A stretch of 64,000 nucleotides of DNA from an uncultured Opitutales bacterium (GTDB taxonomy: Bacteria > Verrucomicrobiota > Verrucomicrobiia > Opitutales > Intestinicryptomonadaceae), in assembly GCA_944389315.1 (NCBI GenBank), contig CALXLX010000038.1, forward strand, positions 1 to 64,000. The letters run 5' to 3'. Of the stretch, positions 44,813-55,310 are shown in pieces. Made by a program: the position numbers and the translations under genes. Under the pieces are notes generated by a model. It was not told the origin of the DNA. It worked only from the letters and a program-made list of their open reading frames with translations, and searched no databases. Within the stretch, counting starts at the first letter, position 1, and each line of letters begins with the position of its first letter.

Positions 44813-45886
44813 TTATAATACCTTTCTTGCAAGCTGTTTTAGTTTCATGTCGGCAAGTACGAGCGCGGCCATGGCCTCCACTATGGGCACCGCCCGCGGC
44901 GCCACGCACGGATCGTGCCTGCCGACCCCTTTGAACTTCACCGCATTTAAGTTCTTATCGAGCGTTTCCTGCTCTTTTAAAATCGTAGCGGTCGGTTTTA
45001 GGGCTATCCTGAAATCTATGTCTTCCCCGGAGCTTATCCCGCCGAGAGTTCCGCCCGCGTTGTTCGTGCGCGTGCGCACTTTACCGCCGTCGGCGTAGAA
45101 AATGTCGTTGTGCATGCTTCCCGTCATGCGCGCCCCCGCAAACCCAGAGCCTATCTCAAAACCCTTCACGGCGGGTATGGAGAGCATCGCCTTTGCAAGC
45201 TCCGCCTCAAGCCTGTCGAATACGGGCTCACCCCAGCCGGCGGGAACCCCGGATATGCGGCAGCGTATCGTAGCCCCGAGGCTGTCGCACTGGGCTTTCG
45301 CGCGCTTGATAAATTCAACCATATGCTCCGAAGTGTCCCTGTCCGGACAGCGCGCCGGCGAGGCCTCCACCTCCTCGAGCGTGGGAGTTCTCTCCATATA
45401 GGGCATGCATATGGAGCCGACGCTCTCAACCCACGCGCGTATCTGCACCCCGAATAAAAATTTCTTCGCTATGGCCGCCGCGGCGACCCTGCCTATAGTC
45501 TCCCTCGCAGAGCTTCTGCCGCCTCCGCGCGGGTCGCGCAGGCCAAATTTCATGTCGTAAGTATAGTCTGCGTGCGATGGTCTCCACAGTTTGGCTATCT
45601 CGGAATAGTCCTTGGAGTGCTGGTTTTCGTTTTTGACTACCACGCAGATCGGGGTGCCCAGGGTTTTGCCTTCGTACACTCCCGAGAGTATCTGGCATTT
45701 ATCGGCCTCCTTGCGCGGGGTTGTTATGGAGCTTTGCCCCGGGGCGCGCCTGTCCAAGTCCGTCTGAATGTCGTCTTCAGACAGCGGCAGATTGGACGGG
45801 CAACCGTCCACGACGCAACCCACAGCCGCACCGTGGCTCTCTCCGAAAGTCGCCACCCTAAACAAAGTTCCAAAAACGTTTCCCAT
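44813..45886 (-). CDS. aroC: Chorismate synthase
   Basis: The ATG at 45886 (357 residues) gives the family N terminus GNVFGTLFRVATFGESHG; the longer open frame upstream is not conserved-looking and no strong ribosome-binding site marks either start. RRAPGQSSITTPRKE, the RGGGRSSARET motif and GGISSGEDIDFRIALKPT for FMNH2 and substrate binding are all present. It makes chorismate for aromatic amino acids. It heads a leftward unit aroC, unknown gene, hisC, hisB, hisH, gltA. Confidence 0.96.
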   Translation of the reverse strand: MGNVFGTLFRVATFGESHGAAVGCVVDGCPSNLPLSEDDIQTDLDRRAPGQSSITTPRKEADKCQILSGVYEGKTLGTPICVVVKNENQHSKDYSEIAKLWRPSHADYTYDMKFGLRDPRGGGRSSARETIGRVAAAAIAKKFLFGVQIRAWVESVGSICMPYMERTPTLEEVEASPARCPDRDTSEHMVEFIKRAKAQCDSLGATIRCRISGVPAGWGEPVFDRLEAELAKAMLSIPAVKGFEIGSGFAGARMTGSMHNDIFYADGGKVRTRTNNAGGTLGGISSGEDIDFRIALKPTATILKEQETLDKNLNAVKFKGVGRHDPCVAPRAVPIVEAMAALVLADMKLKQLARKVL

Positions 45887-45979
45887 TGGAGAAATGGTCG
45901 CTTTTCCCGCGCCCTTTATCAAGAAAAAAACGCCCCCGCCCCGCAGGAAAATGGATATGGGCAATCGGACGCTCGAAAT

Positions 45980-46009
45980 TTGATATTTATTATTTATAAA
46001 TAATTTCAA
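45980..46009 (-). promoter_or_regulatory. Possible promoter of the aroC-his-gltA unit
   Basis: Read leftwards, TTGAAA (46004-46009) and TATCAA (45980-45985) are separated by 18 AT-rich bases, about 95 bases before the aroC start. The -10 is imperfect. Confidence 0.4.
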
Positions 46010-46060
46010 GGTTCGCCGCCCGCCGCAGGGAAACCCGCGCCGCTAAGAGCCTGCACTTAT

Positions 46061-46091
46061 CCGCGCCCAAATGCGGGTATGTTTGCGCCGG
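46061..46091. repeat. Inverted repeat, third copy of the REP-like family
   Basis: CCGCGCCCAAA (46061-46071) is nearly complementary to the text ending at 46091 (TTTGCGCCGG). The pattern GCGC-x-CAAATG, about five bases, ATGTTTGCGC is shared with the repeat at 36206. It lies between tgt and aroC. Confidence 0.45.
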
Positions 46092-46099
46092 AAAGGCGG

Positions 46100-47221
46100 T
46101 CAGCCCTCCAGGGAATTGTAGCGCTCAAGCCAGGCGTCTCTCCAAGGCTCAAAGTCCCCGGATTCTATATGCTCCCTGGCCTGCTTCATCAGCGTCTGGA
46201 AAAAATGTATGTTGTGTATGGAAAGCAAAGTCGCCGCAAGGCTCTCCTGCGCCATTATCAGATGCCTAATATACGCGCGCGAAAACTTTGAGGCGTAGTT
46301 TTCAAGCTCCCTGTCTATGGGGCCTTCGTCCATGGCGTACTTGGCGTTTTTGAGGTTTATTATCCCCCTTGTGGTAAATGCGTTTGCATGGCGCGCAAGG
46401 CGCGTGGGCATGACGCAGTCGAACATGTCAGCCCCAAGGGAGATCATCTTTAGCAACTGTTGCGGCGTGCCCACCCCCATGACGTAGCGCGGCTTGTCAG
46501 CCGGCAAATACGGAGTGCAGGAGGCAACCTGCATGAGCATCTCCTCCTCGGGCTCCCCGACAGACACCCCGCCTATGGCGCATCCGTCGAAATCCATCTG
46601 CGCTATACGCTCCGAGCAGTAGCGGCGTATATCCTCGTGGCAGCCGCCCTGGACTATCCCGAAAACCTTTAGCCCGCGCTCCGGCATGCCTATCTTCCTT
46701 GAATGTTCCAGGCACCTTTCAGCCCAGCGCAAAGTTCTGTCCACCGAGCTTTGCACGCGCTCCTTGGGGGCGGGGTATTCTATGCATTCGTCGAGCACCA
46801 TTGCGATGTCGCTGCCGAGCCTGCATTGTATCTCCATGCAGCTTTCCGGGCTGAGTACCTTCTTTGCCCCGTCGAGGTGGGATCTAAACTCTATCGCCTG
46901 CTCGCCAATCTTTCTAAGTCCCGCAAGGCTGAAGGCCTGAAAGCCCCCGCTGTCGGTCAAAATGGGCTTCTGCCAGCGCATGAATTTATGGAGCCCTCCG
47001 AGCTTTTCTATAAGCTCTGAAGTGGGGCGCAGATTGAGGTGGTAGGTGTTGGAGAGAATTATCTGGGCGCCGGTTTCCTCTATCTGGTCGGGCGTAAGGG
47101 CCTTGACGGTAGCCTGCGTGCCGACTGGCATGAATACGGGCGTCTCTATCAGGCCGTGCACAGTCTCAAGCCTGCCGCGCCTTGCCATGGACGCGCTCGA
47201 TGTCTTTAATAAATTAAACAT
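46100..47221 (-). CDS. tgt: tRNA-guanine transglycosylase with altered zinc site
   Basis: From ATG 47221 (373 residues) the protein is a clear Tgt, the enzyme that swaps guanine 34 for preQ1 in queuosine tRNAs. Asp90 (LTDSGGFQ) and nucleophile Asp268 (DCVMPTRLARHANAF) are in place, as is the substrate loop GIVQGG. The family's zinc ligands CxCxxC should fall between PID (301-303) and SRAYIRHL (314-321), but the segment reads RELENYASK: the three cysteines are replaced by Glu305, Glu307 and Ala310. The fourth ligand, His336 (SIHN), remains. The fold may be zinc-free here or use another arrangement. A longer open frame upstream of 47221 is not family sequence. Confidence 0.93.
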   Translation of the reverse strand: MFNLLKTSSASMARRGRLETVHGLIETPVFMPVGTQATVKALTPDQIEETGAQIILSNTYHLNLRPTSELIEKLGGLHKFMRWQKPILTDSGGFQAFSLAGLRKIGEQAIEFRSHLDGAKKVLSPESCMEIQCRLGSDIAMVLDECIEYPAPKERVQSSVDRTLRWAERCLEHSRKIGMPERGLKVFGIVQGGCHEDIRRYCSERIAQMDFDGCAIGGVSVGEPEEEMLMQVASCTPYLPADKPRYVMGVGTPQQLLKMISLGADMFDCVMPTRLARHANAFTTRGIINLKNAKYAMDEGPIDRELENYASKFSRAYIRHLIMAQESLAATLLSIHNIHFFQTLMKQAREHIESGDFEPWRDAWLERYNSLEG

Positions 47222-47443
47222 TTCTTGCGCCGGGGGAATTTTCTCCCCCCCAAAAAAAATTCTTTCCTTTATTGTAAAAAATATCCAGCCGCAATTCCTG
47301 CACGCCAAAAATTTTTCTTTCCTGCCGCCGCCCGTGCTTTTTATAAGCCTCCGCTTCCCCCGCGCGCATGACATCCGCCATGCCCATGGCGCGCCTTCTA
47401 AACGCCCGCGCAGGCGGAGCGGGCGAAGAAGCGGGGGACAATT

Positions 47444-48862
47444 TTAAAGTATGGGCGCTGGCTTGTAGCCCTTCGCTCCCTTGACCGTTTTTACATGCGC
47501 CTTGGCTCGCTTTACAAAGTCTGCGGTCTGCTCTTTAGCGAGGCCCGTCTGAGTGCGGGATTCGTCGAGTATCCTCTTTAGATCCGCCTCCGAAAGCGGC
47601 AGGCGCTTGTCGCGCCCAAGGCGCTCGAGCAAATCGTTGGAGGCAATTTTTCCCGCGCGCAAGTCGTCGGCAACGGCTACGGCGTTTTCCTTTATTACCT
47701 CGTGGGCGTCCTCCCTGCCCATTCCGCGCTTTACGGCGTTCATGAGTATGGTGGTGGTAAGCAGGAAAGGCATGTATTTGTCTGCCTCTGCGGCTATCAC
47801 TGCGGTGTTTACCCTCATCTGGCTTAGAACAGTCAGGAACGTCTCAAAAAGCCCGTCTATTGCAAAGAATGCGTCGGGCAGAACAACGCGCCTTACCACG
47901 GAACAGGATACGTCTCCCTCGTTCCACTGGTCGCCGGCAAGGGAGCAGGACATGTCCAAAAGCCCCTTTAGTATTGCGTGGAAACCGTTTATGCGCTCGC
48001 ACGAGCGGGAATTCATCTTGTGCGGCATTGCGGAAGAGCCCGTCTGCCCCTTTGCAAAACCCTCCCCGGCAAGCTCGTGCCCGGCCATTATCCTGAGCGT
48101 CTTGGCAAAACTCGACGGCCCGCAGGCAAGCTGGAAAAGCACGCTTACGGTCTCAAAATCCAGAGTGCGCGGATACACCTGCCCGGTGCATACTATGGAG
48201 TTCTTTATCCCGAGCCCCTGCCTTATCTTTGCGTCGAGCGCAAGCACCTTCTTGGCGTCCCCGCCAAAGAGCGTGAGCTGGTCGAGCTGCGTGCCCACGG
48301 CGCCCTTTATCCCGCGGACGGGATAATTCTCTATGAAAAAGTCCAGCCGCTTCGCCGCCATGAGCAAATCTTCACCGTAGCAGGCTATGCGCTTGCCGAA
48401 AGTCGTCAGCTGCGCTATGACATTGTGCGTGCGCGCGGAAAGAACGGTCTTCTCATGCGCCTTTGCTATGTCGGAAAGCCTGTCGAGCGCGGCGGCAACC
48501 CTGACTCTTATCAGATTCAAAGACTTGAACACCTGGAGCTGCTCCACGCACTCGGTCAAGTCACGGCTGGTCATACCCTTGTGTATGTGCTCGCACTTGG
48601 CGAGCGCGCAGAACTCCTCTATCCTGGCTTTTACGTCGTGCCGGGTTATGCGCTCCCTGGCATTTATGGAGTCTACGTCTATTATGTCCTTTACCTTTTC
48701 GTACGCCTTTATCGCGGAAAGCGGTATGTCCAAACCAAGCTGCCTTTGGGCCTTCATCACGGCTATCCAAAGCTCGCGCTCGGTGAGAATCCTGCCCTCG
48801 GCGCTCCATATTGCCTTCATCTGCTCGGAGGCGTATCTTTGTGCGAGTACATCGGGTATCAT
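47444..48862 (-). CDS. purB: Adenylosuccinate lyase
   Basis: This 472-residue member of the fumarase/aspartase superfamily has signature GSSAMPHKMNSRSCERI. The catalytic His regions include HKGMTSRDLTECVEQ and ARTHNVIAQLTTFGKR. It acts twice in purine synthesis, forming AICAR and AMP with release of fumarate. The MPHKMN form resembles the longer PurB type found in eukaryotes and some bacteria rather than MPYKRN types. It lies 42 bases after serS. Confidence 0.95.
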   Translation of the reverse strand: MIPDVLAQRYASEQMKAIWSAEGRILTERELWIAVMKAQRQLGLDIPLSAIKAYEKVKDIIDVDSINARERITRHDVKARIEEFCALAKCEHIHKGMTSRDLTECVEQLQVFKSLNLIRVRVAAALDRLSDIAKAHEKTVLSARTHNVIAQLTTFGKRIACYGEDLLMAAKRLDFFIENYPVRGIKGAVGTQLDQLTLFGGDAKKVLALDAKIRQGLGIKNSIVCTGQVYPRTLDFETVSVLFQLACGPSSFAKTLRIMAGHELAGEGFAKGQTGSSAMPHKMNSRSCERINGFHAILKGLLDMSCSLAGDQWNEGDVSCSVVRRVVLPDAFFAIDGLFETFLTVLSQMRVNTAVIAAEADKYMPFLLTTTILMNAVKRGMGREDAHEVIKENAVAVADDLRAGKIASNDLLERLGRDKRLPLSEADLKRILDESRTQTGLAKEQTADFVKRAKAHVKTVKGAKGYKPAPIL

Positions 48863-48904
48863 AATCTTTTTAAATCTTCACATTACATCTTTTTGCCCGC
48901 GCGC

Positions 48905-50170
48905 CTATGCGCCGAGCGTCTCCTTGCCGTACCACTTGCGCAAGACTTCGGGAACCTCGACTTTGCCGTCGTCCCTTATGTTGTTTTCAAGTATGGCCGC
49001 AAGCACGCGCGGTATGGCCAGGCCCGAACCGTTCAAGGTGTGCACAAAACGCGCCTTGCCGCCGTCTGCGGGCTTGAACCTTATGCCCGCCCTGCGGGCC
49101 TGAAAGTCCGTGAAACACGAGCAGGAGGAAACCTCCAGCCAGCGCTGCTGCCCGGCCGCCCAAACCTCCAAATCGTACTGCTTGGCGTGCGGGAAGCCTA
49201 TGTCCTTTGTGCATATGGAAAGCACGCGGTAGGGCAGGTTGAGCTTCTGCAGTATGCCCTCGGCGTCCTTCCTCAAAGACTCCAGCTCCTCAAAGCTGTG
49301 GTCGGGGTGGGTCCACTTTACAAGCTCCACCTTGTCGAACTGATGGAGGCGGTTCAGGCCCCTTACATCCTTGCCCCAGCTGCCGGCCTCCCTCCTGAAA
49401 CACGGAGTGTATCCGCAGCGCTTTACGGGCAGGGCCGACTCCTCAAAAGTCTCGTCCCTGAAGAAGTTTGTCAGGGGAACTTCGGCCGTGGGTATCATGT
49501 AAAAATCGTCCTGGGCGTCGTGGTACATCTGCCCCTCCTTGTCGGGCAGCTGGCCGGTCGCAGTGGCGCTGGCGGCGTTTACCATTATGGGGCAGCCCAT
49601 CTCCTCGTAGCCGTTGGCCTGAGCCTCGGAAAGGAACAGGCTAAGCAGGCTCCTGACAAGGCGCGCCATGTCGCCTACATAGAACGGAAAGCCCGCACCC
49701 GTCACCTTGACTCCGCGGGCGAAGTCGAGCATCTTGTCGAACCCGTTTATCTCCCAGTGCGGCTTGGCATTCTTTATCTTGGAAATGTCCCCCCAGGTGT
49801 AAACGGTGACGTTGTCCTTGTCGGACTCGCCGACGGGAACGCTGTCGTCGGGAATATTGGGAATGGTAAGGAGCATCTGCTTCCATTTCTTGTCGGCCTC
49901 GGCTGCCTCGGCCTCGAGAGCCTTGACCTCGGCGCTGACGGTTTTCAGCTCGGCAACCTTGCTTTTAAATTCGTCGCTGCCCTTGGGCAGGCGCGCCATT
50001 TCCTTGCTCGCCAGATTCTGCTTTGCCTTGGCCTCCTCGGCGCGGCTGACTATGCCGCGGCGAACCTCGTCGAAAGCGAGTATGGCGTCTAAATCGCAGT
50101 CGAATTTCTTAAGCGATATCGCCTTGCGTACCTTATCCGGATTTTCCCTTAAAATTTTTACGTCTATCAT
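48905..50170 (-). CDS. serS: Seryl-tRNA synthetase
   Basis: This 421-residue class II synthetase has an N-terminal tRNA-binding coiled coil (about 30-105). Motif 2 is in TPCFRREAGSWGKDVRGLNRLHQFDKVEL (split over about 253-281) and motif 3 is in NGSGLAIPRVLAAILENN. It charges tRNA-Ser in the cytoplasm. Length and order match the bacterial family. It starts the leftward run serS-purB-tgt. Confidence 0.97.
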   Translation of the reverse strand: MIDVKILRENPDKVRKAISLKKFDCDLDAILAFDEVRRGIVSRAEEAKAKQNLASKEMARLPKGSDEFKSKVAELKTVSAEVKALEAEAAEADKKWKQMLLTIPNIPDDSVPVGESDKDNVTVYTWGDISKIKNAKPHWEINGFDKMLDFARGVKVTGAGFPFYVGDMARLVRSLLSLFLSEAQANGYEEMGCPIMVNAASATATGQLPDKEGQMYHDAQDDFYMIPTAEVPLTNFFRDETFEESALPVKRCGYTPCFRREAGSWGKDVRGLNRLHQFDKVELVKWTHPDHSFEELESLRKDAEGILQKLNLPYRVLSICTKDIGFPHAKQYDLEVWAAGQQRWLEVSSCSCFTDFQARRAGIRFKPADGGKARFVHTLNGSGLAIPRVLAAILENNIRDDGKVEVPEVLRKWYGKETLGA

Positions 50171-50284
50171 GGTTTTTAACTTCGGTATATAAAAAAACGC
50201 CCCACCTTTTTTACAAGTCTAAATTCCTCCTACATACGCGCGGGGGGTCTTGCCGCGGAAGCTTGGCAGAGCCGTCTTAGATCC

Positions 50285-50313
50285 TTGATTTTACCCTTGG
50301 GAACTGTTAAAAT
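50285..50313 (+). promoter_or_regulatory. Sigma-70-type promoter of clpB
   Basis: TTGATT (50285-50290) and TAAAAT (50308-50313) are spaced by exactly 17 bases, about 145 bases before the clpB start. I see no clear heat-shock (sigma-32 or CIRCE) element in this gap. Confidence 0.6.
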
Positions 50314-50458
50314 AGTGGGCGTTTTGTCCGATAATGATAGGGAAAATTTGTCGCGCAGTGGGACAGTTTGTCTGCTCTGGCTTTGGGTTTGCCAAACTTA
50401 AGTGGTTGAAAACAAGTCTCATGCGCTTGGAACAAATATTGCTAAACTAAAGGCGAAT

Positions 50459-53071
50459 ATGAATATTAACCCCGAAAAACTCACGGAGAAATCCGTGGAA
50501 GCGATAAACGCCGCAAGGCAGATTGCCCGAGACAGGGGCAATCCGGAAATTACGCAGGCGCATCTTTTGCTCGCTCTATCCCAACAGGAGGGCGGGGTGG
50601 TTTCGTCCATCTTAAACAGGGGCGAACAGAAAAAGTCCGCGCTCGAGCTGGGGTTAGGCAGAATTTTGGATTTGCTGCCCGTCGTAAAGGGCGCAAATTC
50701 CGACTCCTATCCCAATTCCGAATTTGAATCGGCCATAAAGATAGCCGACGAGGTTGCCGCGCAGATGAAGGACGACTTCATCTCCACCGAGCACCTTTTT
50801 TTAGGCATAGTAAAGAAACCGCTGCCCAAAGAGATGGCGCAGTTGCTTTCCTCTTTGATGATTACCGAGAGGTCAACCCTTGATGCGATAAAGGAGATTA
50901 GGGGAGCCTCGAGGGTTTCGTCGAAAAATCCGGAAGACACCTACGAGGTTCTGGAAAAGTACGGGGCGGATCTTGTCGCCCTGGCAAGGGAGGGCAAGCT
51001 GGACCCCGTCATAGGCCGCGACGAGGAGATTAGAAGGGTGGTGCGCATACTTTCGCGCAAGACCAAGAACAATCCCGTCCTGATAGGCGAGCCAGGCGTT
51101 GGCAAAACCGCCATAGCCGAGGGCTTGGCCCAGAGGATAGTCCGCCAGGACGTCCCGGAAAATTTGAAGGACAAATCCATATTCGCCCTAGACATGGGCT
51201 CCCTTATTGCGGGAGCGAAGTACAGGGGCGAGTTCGAGGAGAGGCTCAAGGCGGTTCTCAACAAGATAAAGGAGTCCGACGGAAAGATAATACTCTTTAT
51301 AGACGAGCTGCACACGATAGTGGGGGCAGGGCGCACGGAGGGTTCTCTCGACGCGTCCAACATGCTCAAGCCCATGCTTGCCAGGGGCGAGCTTAGGTGC
51401 ATAGGCGCCACCACTCTCGACGAGTACCGTCAGTACATAGAGAAGGACGCCGCATTGGAGAGGCGTTTCCAGAGCGTGTATGTGCCCGAGCCCGATGTCG
51501 ACACGACCGTCGCCATACTCAGGGGCATAAAGGACAGGCTTGAAACCTACCACGGAGTACAGATAGAGGACAGGGCCCTTGTTGAGGCCGCGAGCCTTTC
51601 TGCGCGCTACATCAGCGGGCGCCAGCTGCCCGACAAGGCCATAGACCTTGTCGACGAATCCTGCGCGAGGATAAAGACCCAGATGAATTCCATGCCCGTC
51701 GAGCTCGACGATCTTTTCAGAAAGATAATGCAGCTCGAGATAGAGGAGGCGGCGCTTGTAAAGGAGAACAGCGACGACAAGAACGACGTTGAACACCTTT
51801 CCGATTTGCGCAAGGAGCTTGCCAATCTGCGCGAGAAGGCCTCCGCAATGAAGGCCAAGTGGGACGAGCAAAAGAGCCTGTCCGACCGCGCCGGCAAGCT
51901 GCGCGAGCAGATAGATTCCGCCAAGAACCGCATGGCGAAGGCCGAGCGGGAATACAACTTGGAGCTTGCCGCGGAGATTAAGTACGGGGAGCTTCCCAAG
52001 CTCAAGGCCGAGCTTGAAAAGGCTCTCGAGCACGAGAAGGACGCAGACTCCAACCTCGTCAAGGAGAAGGTCACGCCCGACGAGATTGCCGAGGTCGTCT
52101 CCGAATGGACGGGTATTCCTTTAAAGAAGCTCGTGCAGAGCGAGAGGGACAAGATTCTTCACCTTGCCGACATACTGCACAAGCGTGTGGTTGGGCAGGA
52201 CAAGGCCGTAAACAGCGTCGCTGACGCGATAATCCGCGCGAGGGCCGGCATAAAGGACCCAAAACGCCCCAGCGGCGTATTCCTGTTCCTCGGGCCGACG
52301 GGTGTAGGCAAGACGGAGCTTGCAAAAACCCTCAGCGAGGCGCTGTTCGACAGCGAGGACAACATGGTGCGCATAGACATGAGCGAGTATATGGAGAAAC
52401 ATTCCGTATCAAGGCTCATAGGAGCTCCTCCCGGATATGTAGGCTACGAGCAGGGCGGCCAGCTTACGGAGGCGGTCCGCCGCAGGCCGTACAGCGTGGT
52501 GCTTTTCGACGAAATTGAAAAGGCGCACCCGGAGGTTCTAAACGCGCTTCTGCAGGTCACCGACGACGGCGTTATGACCGACGGCCAGGGCAGAAAAGTG
52601 GACTTCAAAAACACCGTGATTATCATGACCTCCAACATAGGCAGCCGCTTCATAGTTGACGCTCCTATAGATAAGAACGGCTCCATAAGCCCCTCCGCGA
52701 AGGAGGCGGTGATGTCGGAACTGCGCAGCCACTTCAAGCCCGAGTTCATCAACCGCATAGACGATATCATCGTGTTCAACGCCCTGAAGCTCGAGCAGAT
52801 TGTGGGTATCGTGAAACTCCAGATAGACAATCTAAACGAGAGACTAAAACGCCAGAATGTGCGCGTGGAGCTGACCAAAAAGGCCTACGAGAAACTCGCA
52901 GACTTGGCGTATGATCCGTCCTACGGAGCCAGGCCGCTTAAGAGAATCGTCACCCAGCGCATAGAAAATCCGCTGGCCCGCGCGATACTCTCGGGAGAGC
53001 TCAAGGAAGGCGGCGTGATGAAGTTTACGGAGAAGGACTTCTCCTCCCAGACTGACGAGGAGATAGACTAA
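50459..53071 (+). CDS. clpB: Disaggregating chaperone ClpB
   Basis: ATG 50459, behind AAAGGCG, gives 870 residues; a GTG 57 bases upstream is less likely. An N-terminal Clp repeat domain is followed by AAA-1 (Walker [10 protein letters not shown], Walker [15 protein letters not shown]), a coiled-coil middle domain (about 405-525) that marks ClpB rather than ClpA/C, and AAA-2 ([23 protein letters not shown], sensor GARPLKR). It rescues aggregated proteins with DnaK, DnaJ and GrpE. It is a single-gene unit with its own promoter and terminator. Confidence 0.97.
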   Translation: MNINPEKLTEKSVEAINAARQIARDRGNPEITQAHLLLALSQQEGGVVSSILNRGEQKKSALELGLGRILDLLPVVKGANSDSYPNSEFESAIKIADEVAAQMKDDFISTEHLFLGIVKKPLPKEMAQLLSSLMITERSTLDAIKEIRGASRVSSKNPEDTYEVLEKYGADLVALAREGKLDPVIGRDEEIRRVVRILSRKTKNNPVLIGEPGVGKTAIAEGLAQRIVRQDVPENLKDKSIFALDMGSLIAGAKYRGEFEERLKAVLNKIKESDGKIILFIDELHTIVGAGRTEGSLDASNMLKPMLARGELRCIGATTLDEYRQYIEKDAALERRFQSVYVPEPDVDTTVAILRGIKDRLETYHGVQIEDRALVEAASLSARYISGRQLPDKAIDLVDESCARIKTQMNSMPVELDDLFRKIMQLEIEEAALVKENSDDKNDVEHLSDLRKELANLREKASAMKAKWDEQKSLSDRAGKLREQIDSAKNRMAKAEREYNLELAAEIKYGELPKLKAELEKALEHEKDADSNLVKEKVTPDEIAEVVSEWTGIPLKKLVQSERDKILHLADILHKRVVGQDKAVNSVADAIIRARAGIKDPKRPSGVFLFLGPTGVGKTELAKTLSEALFDSEDNMVRIDMSEYMEKHSVSRLIGAPPGYVGYEQGGQLTEAVRRRPYSVVLFDEIEKAHPEVLNALLQVTDDGVMTDGQGRKVDFKNTVIIMTSNIGSRFIVDAPIDKNGSISPSAKEAVMSELRSHFKPEFINRIDDIIVFNALKLEQIVGIVKLQIDNLNERLKRQNVRVELTKKAYEKLADLAYDPSYGARPLKRIVTQRIENPLARAILSGELKEGGVMKFTEKDFSSQTDEEID

Positions 53072-53156
53072 CTCCTTTAGTCCCGGACCGCCGGGCGCTC
53101 TGCGCGGTTCTGCAAGCGAAAGCGTATTTTGCCGGGGCTGCAGAATCTTTGCAACG

Positions 53157-53196
53157 GGGCGGGCGAAACTGCATTGTTTCGCCCGCCCTTTTTTTT
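53157..53196 (+). terminator. Terminator of clpB
   Basis: A perfect 13-bp stem, GGGCGGGCGAAAC (53157-53169) with GTTTCGCCCGCCC (53176-53188), is followed by eight T residues. Confidence 0.95.
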
Positions 53197-53397
53197 GCGC
53201 CAAATAGGGTGGATATTTTGCGGTGGGGGTGGAATATCGTACGGCAGCTTAGGCAGTCACTTTAATATGATATTTTTTAAGAATATTTGAATTTTTTTTG
53301 CGAAAGCCGGATTTTGCGCGTTTTTTGAAAAAAATGGTTGAGGACGAGGAAATTATTCTATTTCTATGAGGGAGTAAACCTCTATTTATTATATAAA

Positions 53398-55299
53398 ATG
53401 AAATCTGTAAAAATACTTCTGCCGCTTGCGGCCCTTTCATGCGGGGCGCTGTTTGCGGCGCAGACAAACGCGCCTTCCGCCGATCCGTACGCGCCAAGCG
53501 CGAAGGCTTCAAAGCCGGCCGACGCCAAGAAATTGCTCACCCCCGTGGGCGGGGAGTTCGGCAAGCCGGCAAAGCCCCAGGAGCAGATCGTGGGGTTCAG
53601 CTCAAAAGAGTCTTTGCCCAAGAAATTCGATTGGCATGTGATTTTGCTAAACCAGATAGGCTTCGATTCGGCCCTACCCAAACGTTTCACCGCGCCCATA
53701 TCCCAAAACGGCGCCGATTTTTATGTCAGGGCCCTCGACGACGAAAAGCCCCTGTTTAAGGGCAAAGTTGTAAACGGCATGGGGGACTTTTCCGCGTTCG
53801 TTCCGCCCGCGGGGTCGGACGACAACAGGGAATATGTGATAGTCATAAACGGAGACGCCGATTTGAAATCCGGGGTTTCCGACCCCTTCAAGGTGATGCC
53901 CGATTTCTATAAAAAGATGTTCTGGCAGAGGGCCGTCAATTTCCTCATAGACTCGCGCAGCGTGATAGGCACCCACCCGAGCGCATACGGCGGCTGCCCC
54001 TGGCGCGACGGCACTTATTACGATTTCATCGTTCCATCATTGGTTCTGTTCTATCTGTCAGATCCCGCCGCGGTTGAGGCCATGCCGCGCCAGATAGACT
54101 ACGACGCCGAGAAAAAGAGAATACTCGACGAGAAGTTCGGCTATGTGCAGATAAATCCGCAGGGAGGCACTCTCGAAATACTTGGAGTCGCGCGCGACTA
54201 TTTCAACAAGATAGCCCCGCCCGCAAAGGACGCCCCCGATGTGGTAAAGATGATACACTGGGGCCTGGCTTTCTACACCCTCAACCCCTCCACGAAGGAT
54301 CCCGCAAGAGACGAGCTTCCCCGCCGCATACATTCTCAGACGCTCGAGCAGATGGTCTACGCCCTCTGGGCTTGGCCTAAGCTTTCCAAGTGGCTCGACA
54401 AGTCCCTTTACGACGCCGCTTTAAAGGTTGTGTTCGACAACTGGAAGGAGTCTGGCGCGATGGACGTGGACAAGTATTGGTCCGAGGACAGCTACAACTC
54501 CTACATGCAGTCTTTCTCTTGCCAGCATCCCATAAAGGGCAGGCACGCCGCTGGGCACAGCATAGTTCCAAATCTGCTCATGTACGAGTTGGCCAAGCGC
54601 GAGGGCAAGCCCAATCCGGAGCAGTATCTCGACGCGGCCGTAAAACAGGCCGACTGGATAGTCAAGAACCTCAACTGGGATAATCCCTACACAACCAAGG
54701 GCCAGCGCATGAGCGAGCACCGCACCATACCCAACCTCGTGTGGCTTCTGAAAAAATATCCGGATAAGGCTCCCGAAGGCTTGAAGGAGAAGATAGCCTC
54801 CTGGGTTGTGGACACGCAGAGAAAATCCTTCAATATGTGGGATTTTAGGGTGTTCGACCCCTACAGGGGCATGTACACGATACCGTCCATGAACGAAGTC
54901 GGCAATCTGCTGTCCTTCCCGGCCTGCGCGGTTGCGGCGATGTGGACTTTGGACGACAAAGCCTCCAAAGACAGGCTCGAGGAGATCATGGTGGCCCAGA
55001 CGGACGCAATTTTCGGCCGCAATCCGAGAATGTGCGCCGGCGTATCCTACGCCGACCAGTGGGACGGCGTAGACCGCGCGTGGCCGCGCCTCTACAAGCA
55101 CGACATCTGCGCCCGCCTTGAAAAATGCCGCTCCACGGTGGCGACCTCATGCGGCAGCGAGAGCTATCCCTTCCAGCCAAACGCCCCTTACCGCCATGCG
55201 GAAGGCTGGGTTAACTACGGGGCGTCGTGGTGCGTGTCGTTGGCGTATCTAAACTGGCTTAAGGAGGGCACAAGCCCCGATACCATTAAGATGGACTAA
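53398..55299 (+). CDS. Secreted GH9-like (alpha/alpha)6 glycosidase with N-terminal Ig-like domain
   Basis: From ATG 53398 (633 residues) a signal peptide (MKSVKILLPLAALSCGALFA) is followed by a low-complexity linker and a cellulase-type Ig-like domain (about 80-165: LLNQIGFDSALPKRF, then FKGKVVNGMGDFSAF). A large helical catalytic-type domain with several HxxG/W motifs comes next, and the GH9-like block FGRNPRMCAGVSY sits near the C terminus. The usual GH9 DAGDY block is not obvious, so it may be a divergent member or a neighbouring (alpha/alpha)6 family. The substrate is unknown. It precedes a CE1-like esterase gene, which fits joint attack on an esterified polysaccharide. Confidence 0.7.
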   Translation: MKSVKILLPLAALSCGALFAAQTNAPSADPYAPSAKASKPADAKKLLTPVGGEFGKPAKPQEQIVGFSSKESLPKKFDWHVILLNQIGFDSALPKRFTAPISQNGADFYVRALDDEKPLFKGKVVNGMGDFSAFVPPAGSDDNREYVIVINGDADLKSGVSDPFKVMPDFYKKMFWQRAVNFLIDSRSVIGTHPSAYGGCPWRDGTYYDFIVPSLVLFYLSDPAAVEAMPRQIDYDAEKKRILDEKFGYVQINPQGGTLEILGVARDYFNKIAPPAKDAPDVVKMIHWGLAFYTLNPSTKDPARDELPRRIHSQTLEQMVYALWAWPKLSKWLDKSLYDAALKVVFDNWKESGAMDVDKYWSEDSYNSYMQSFSCQHPIKGRHAAGHSIVPNLLMYELAKREGKPNPEQYLDAAVKQADWIVKNLNWDNPYTTKGQRMSEHRTIPNLVWLLKKYPDKAPEGLKEKIASWVVDTQRKSFNMWDFRVFDPYRGMYTIPSMNEVGNLLSFPACAVAAMWTLDDKASKDRLEEIMVAQTDAIFGRNPRMCAGVSYADQWDGVDRAWPRLYKHDICARLEKCRSTVATSCGSESYPFQPNAPYRHAEGWVNYGASWCVSLAYLNWLKEGTSPDTIKMD

Positions 55300-55310
55300 T
55301 TATCCCTTTA

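Noticed and set aside
47978-50092. A 704-residue open frame on the + strand
   Set aside because: It lies antisense to purB and serS, both clearly real, and its product is rich in Leu, Arg, Tyr and Val with no family resemblance. It is a by-product of GC-rich codon positions in the genes below it.
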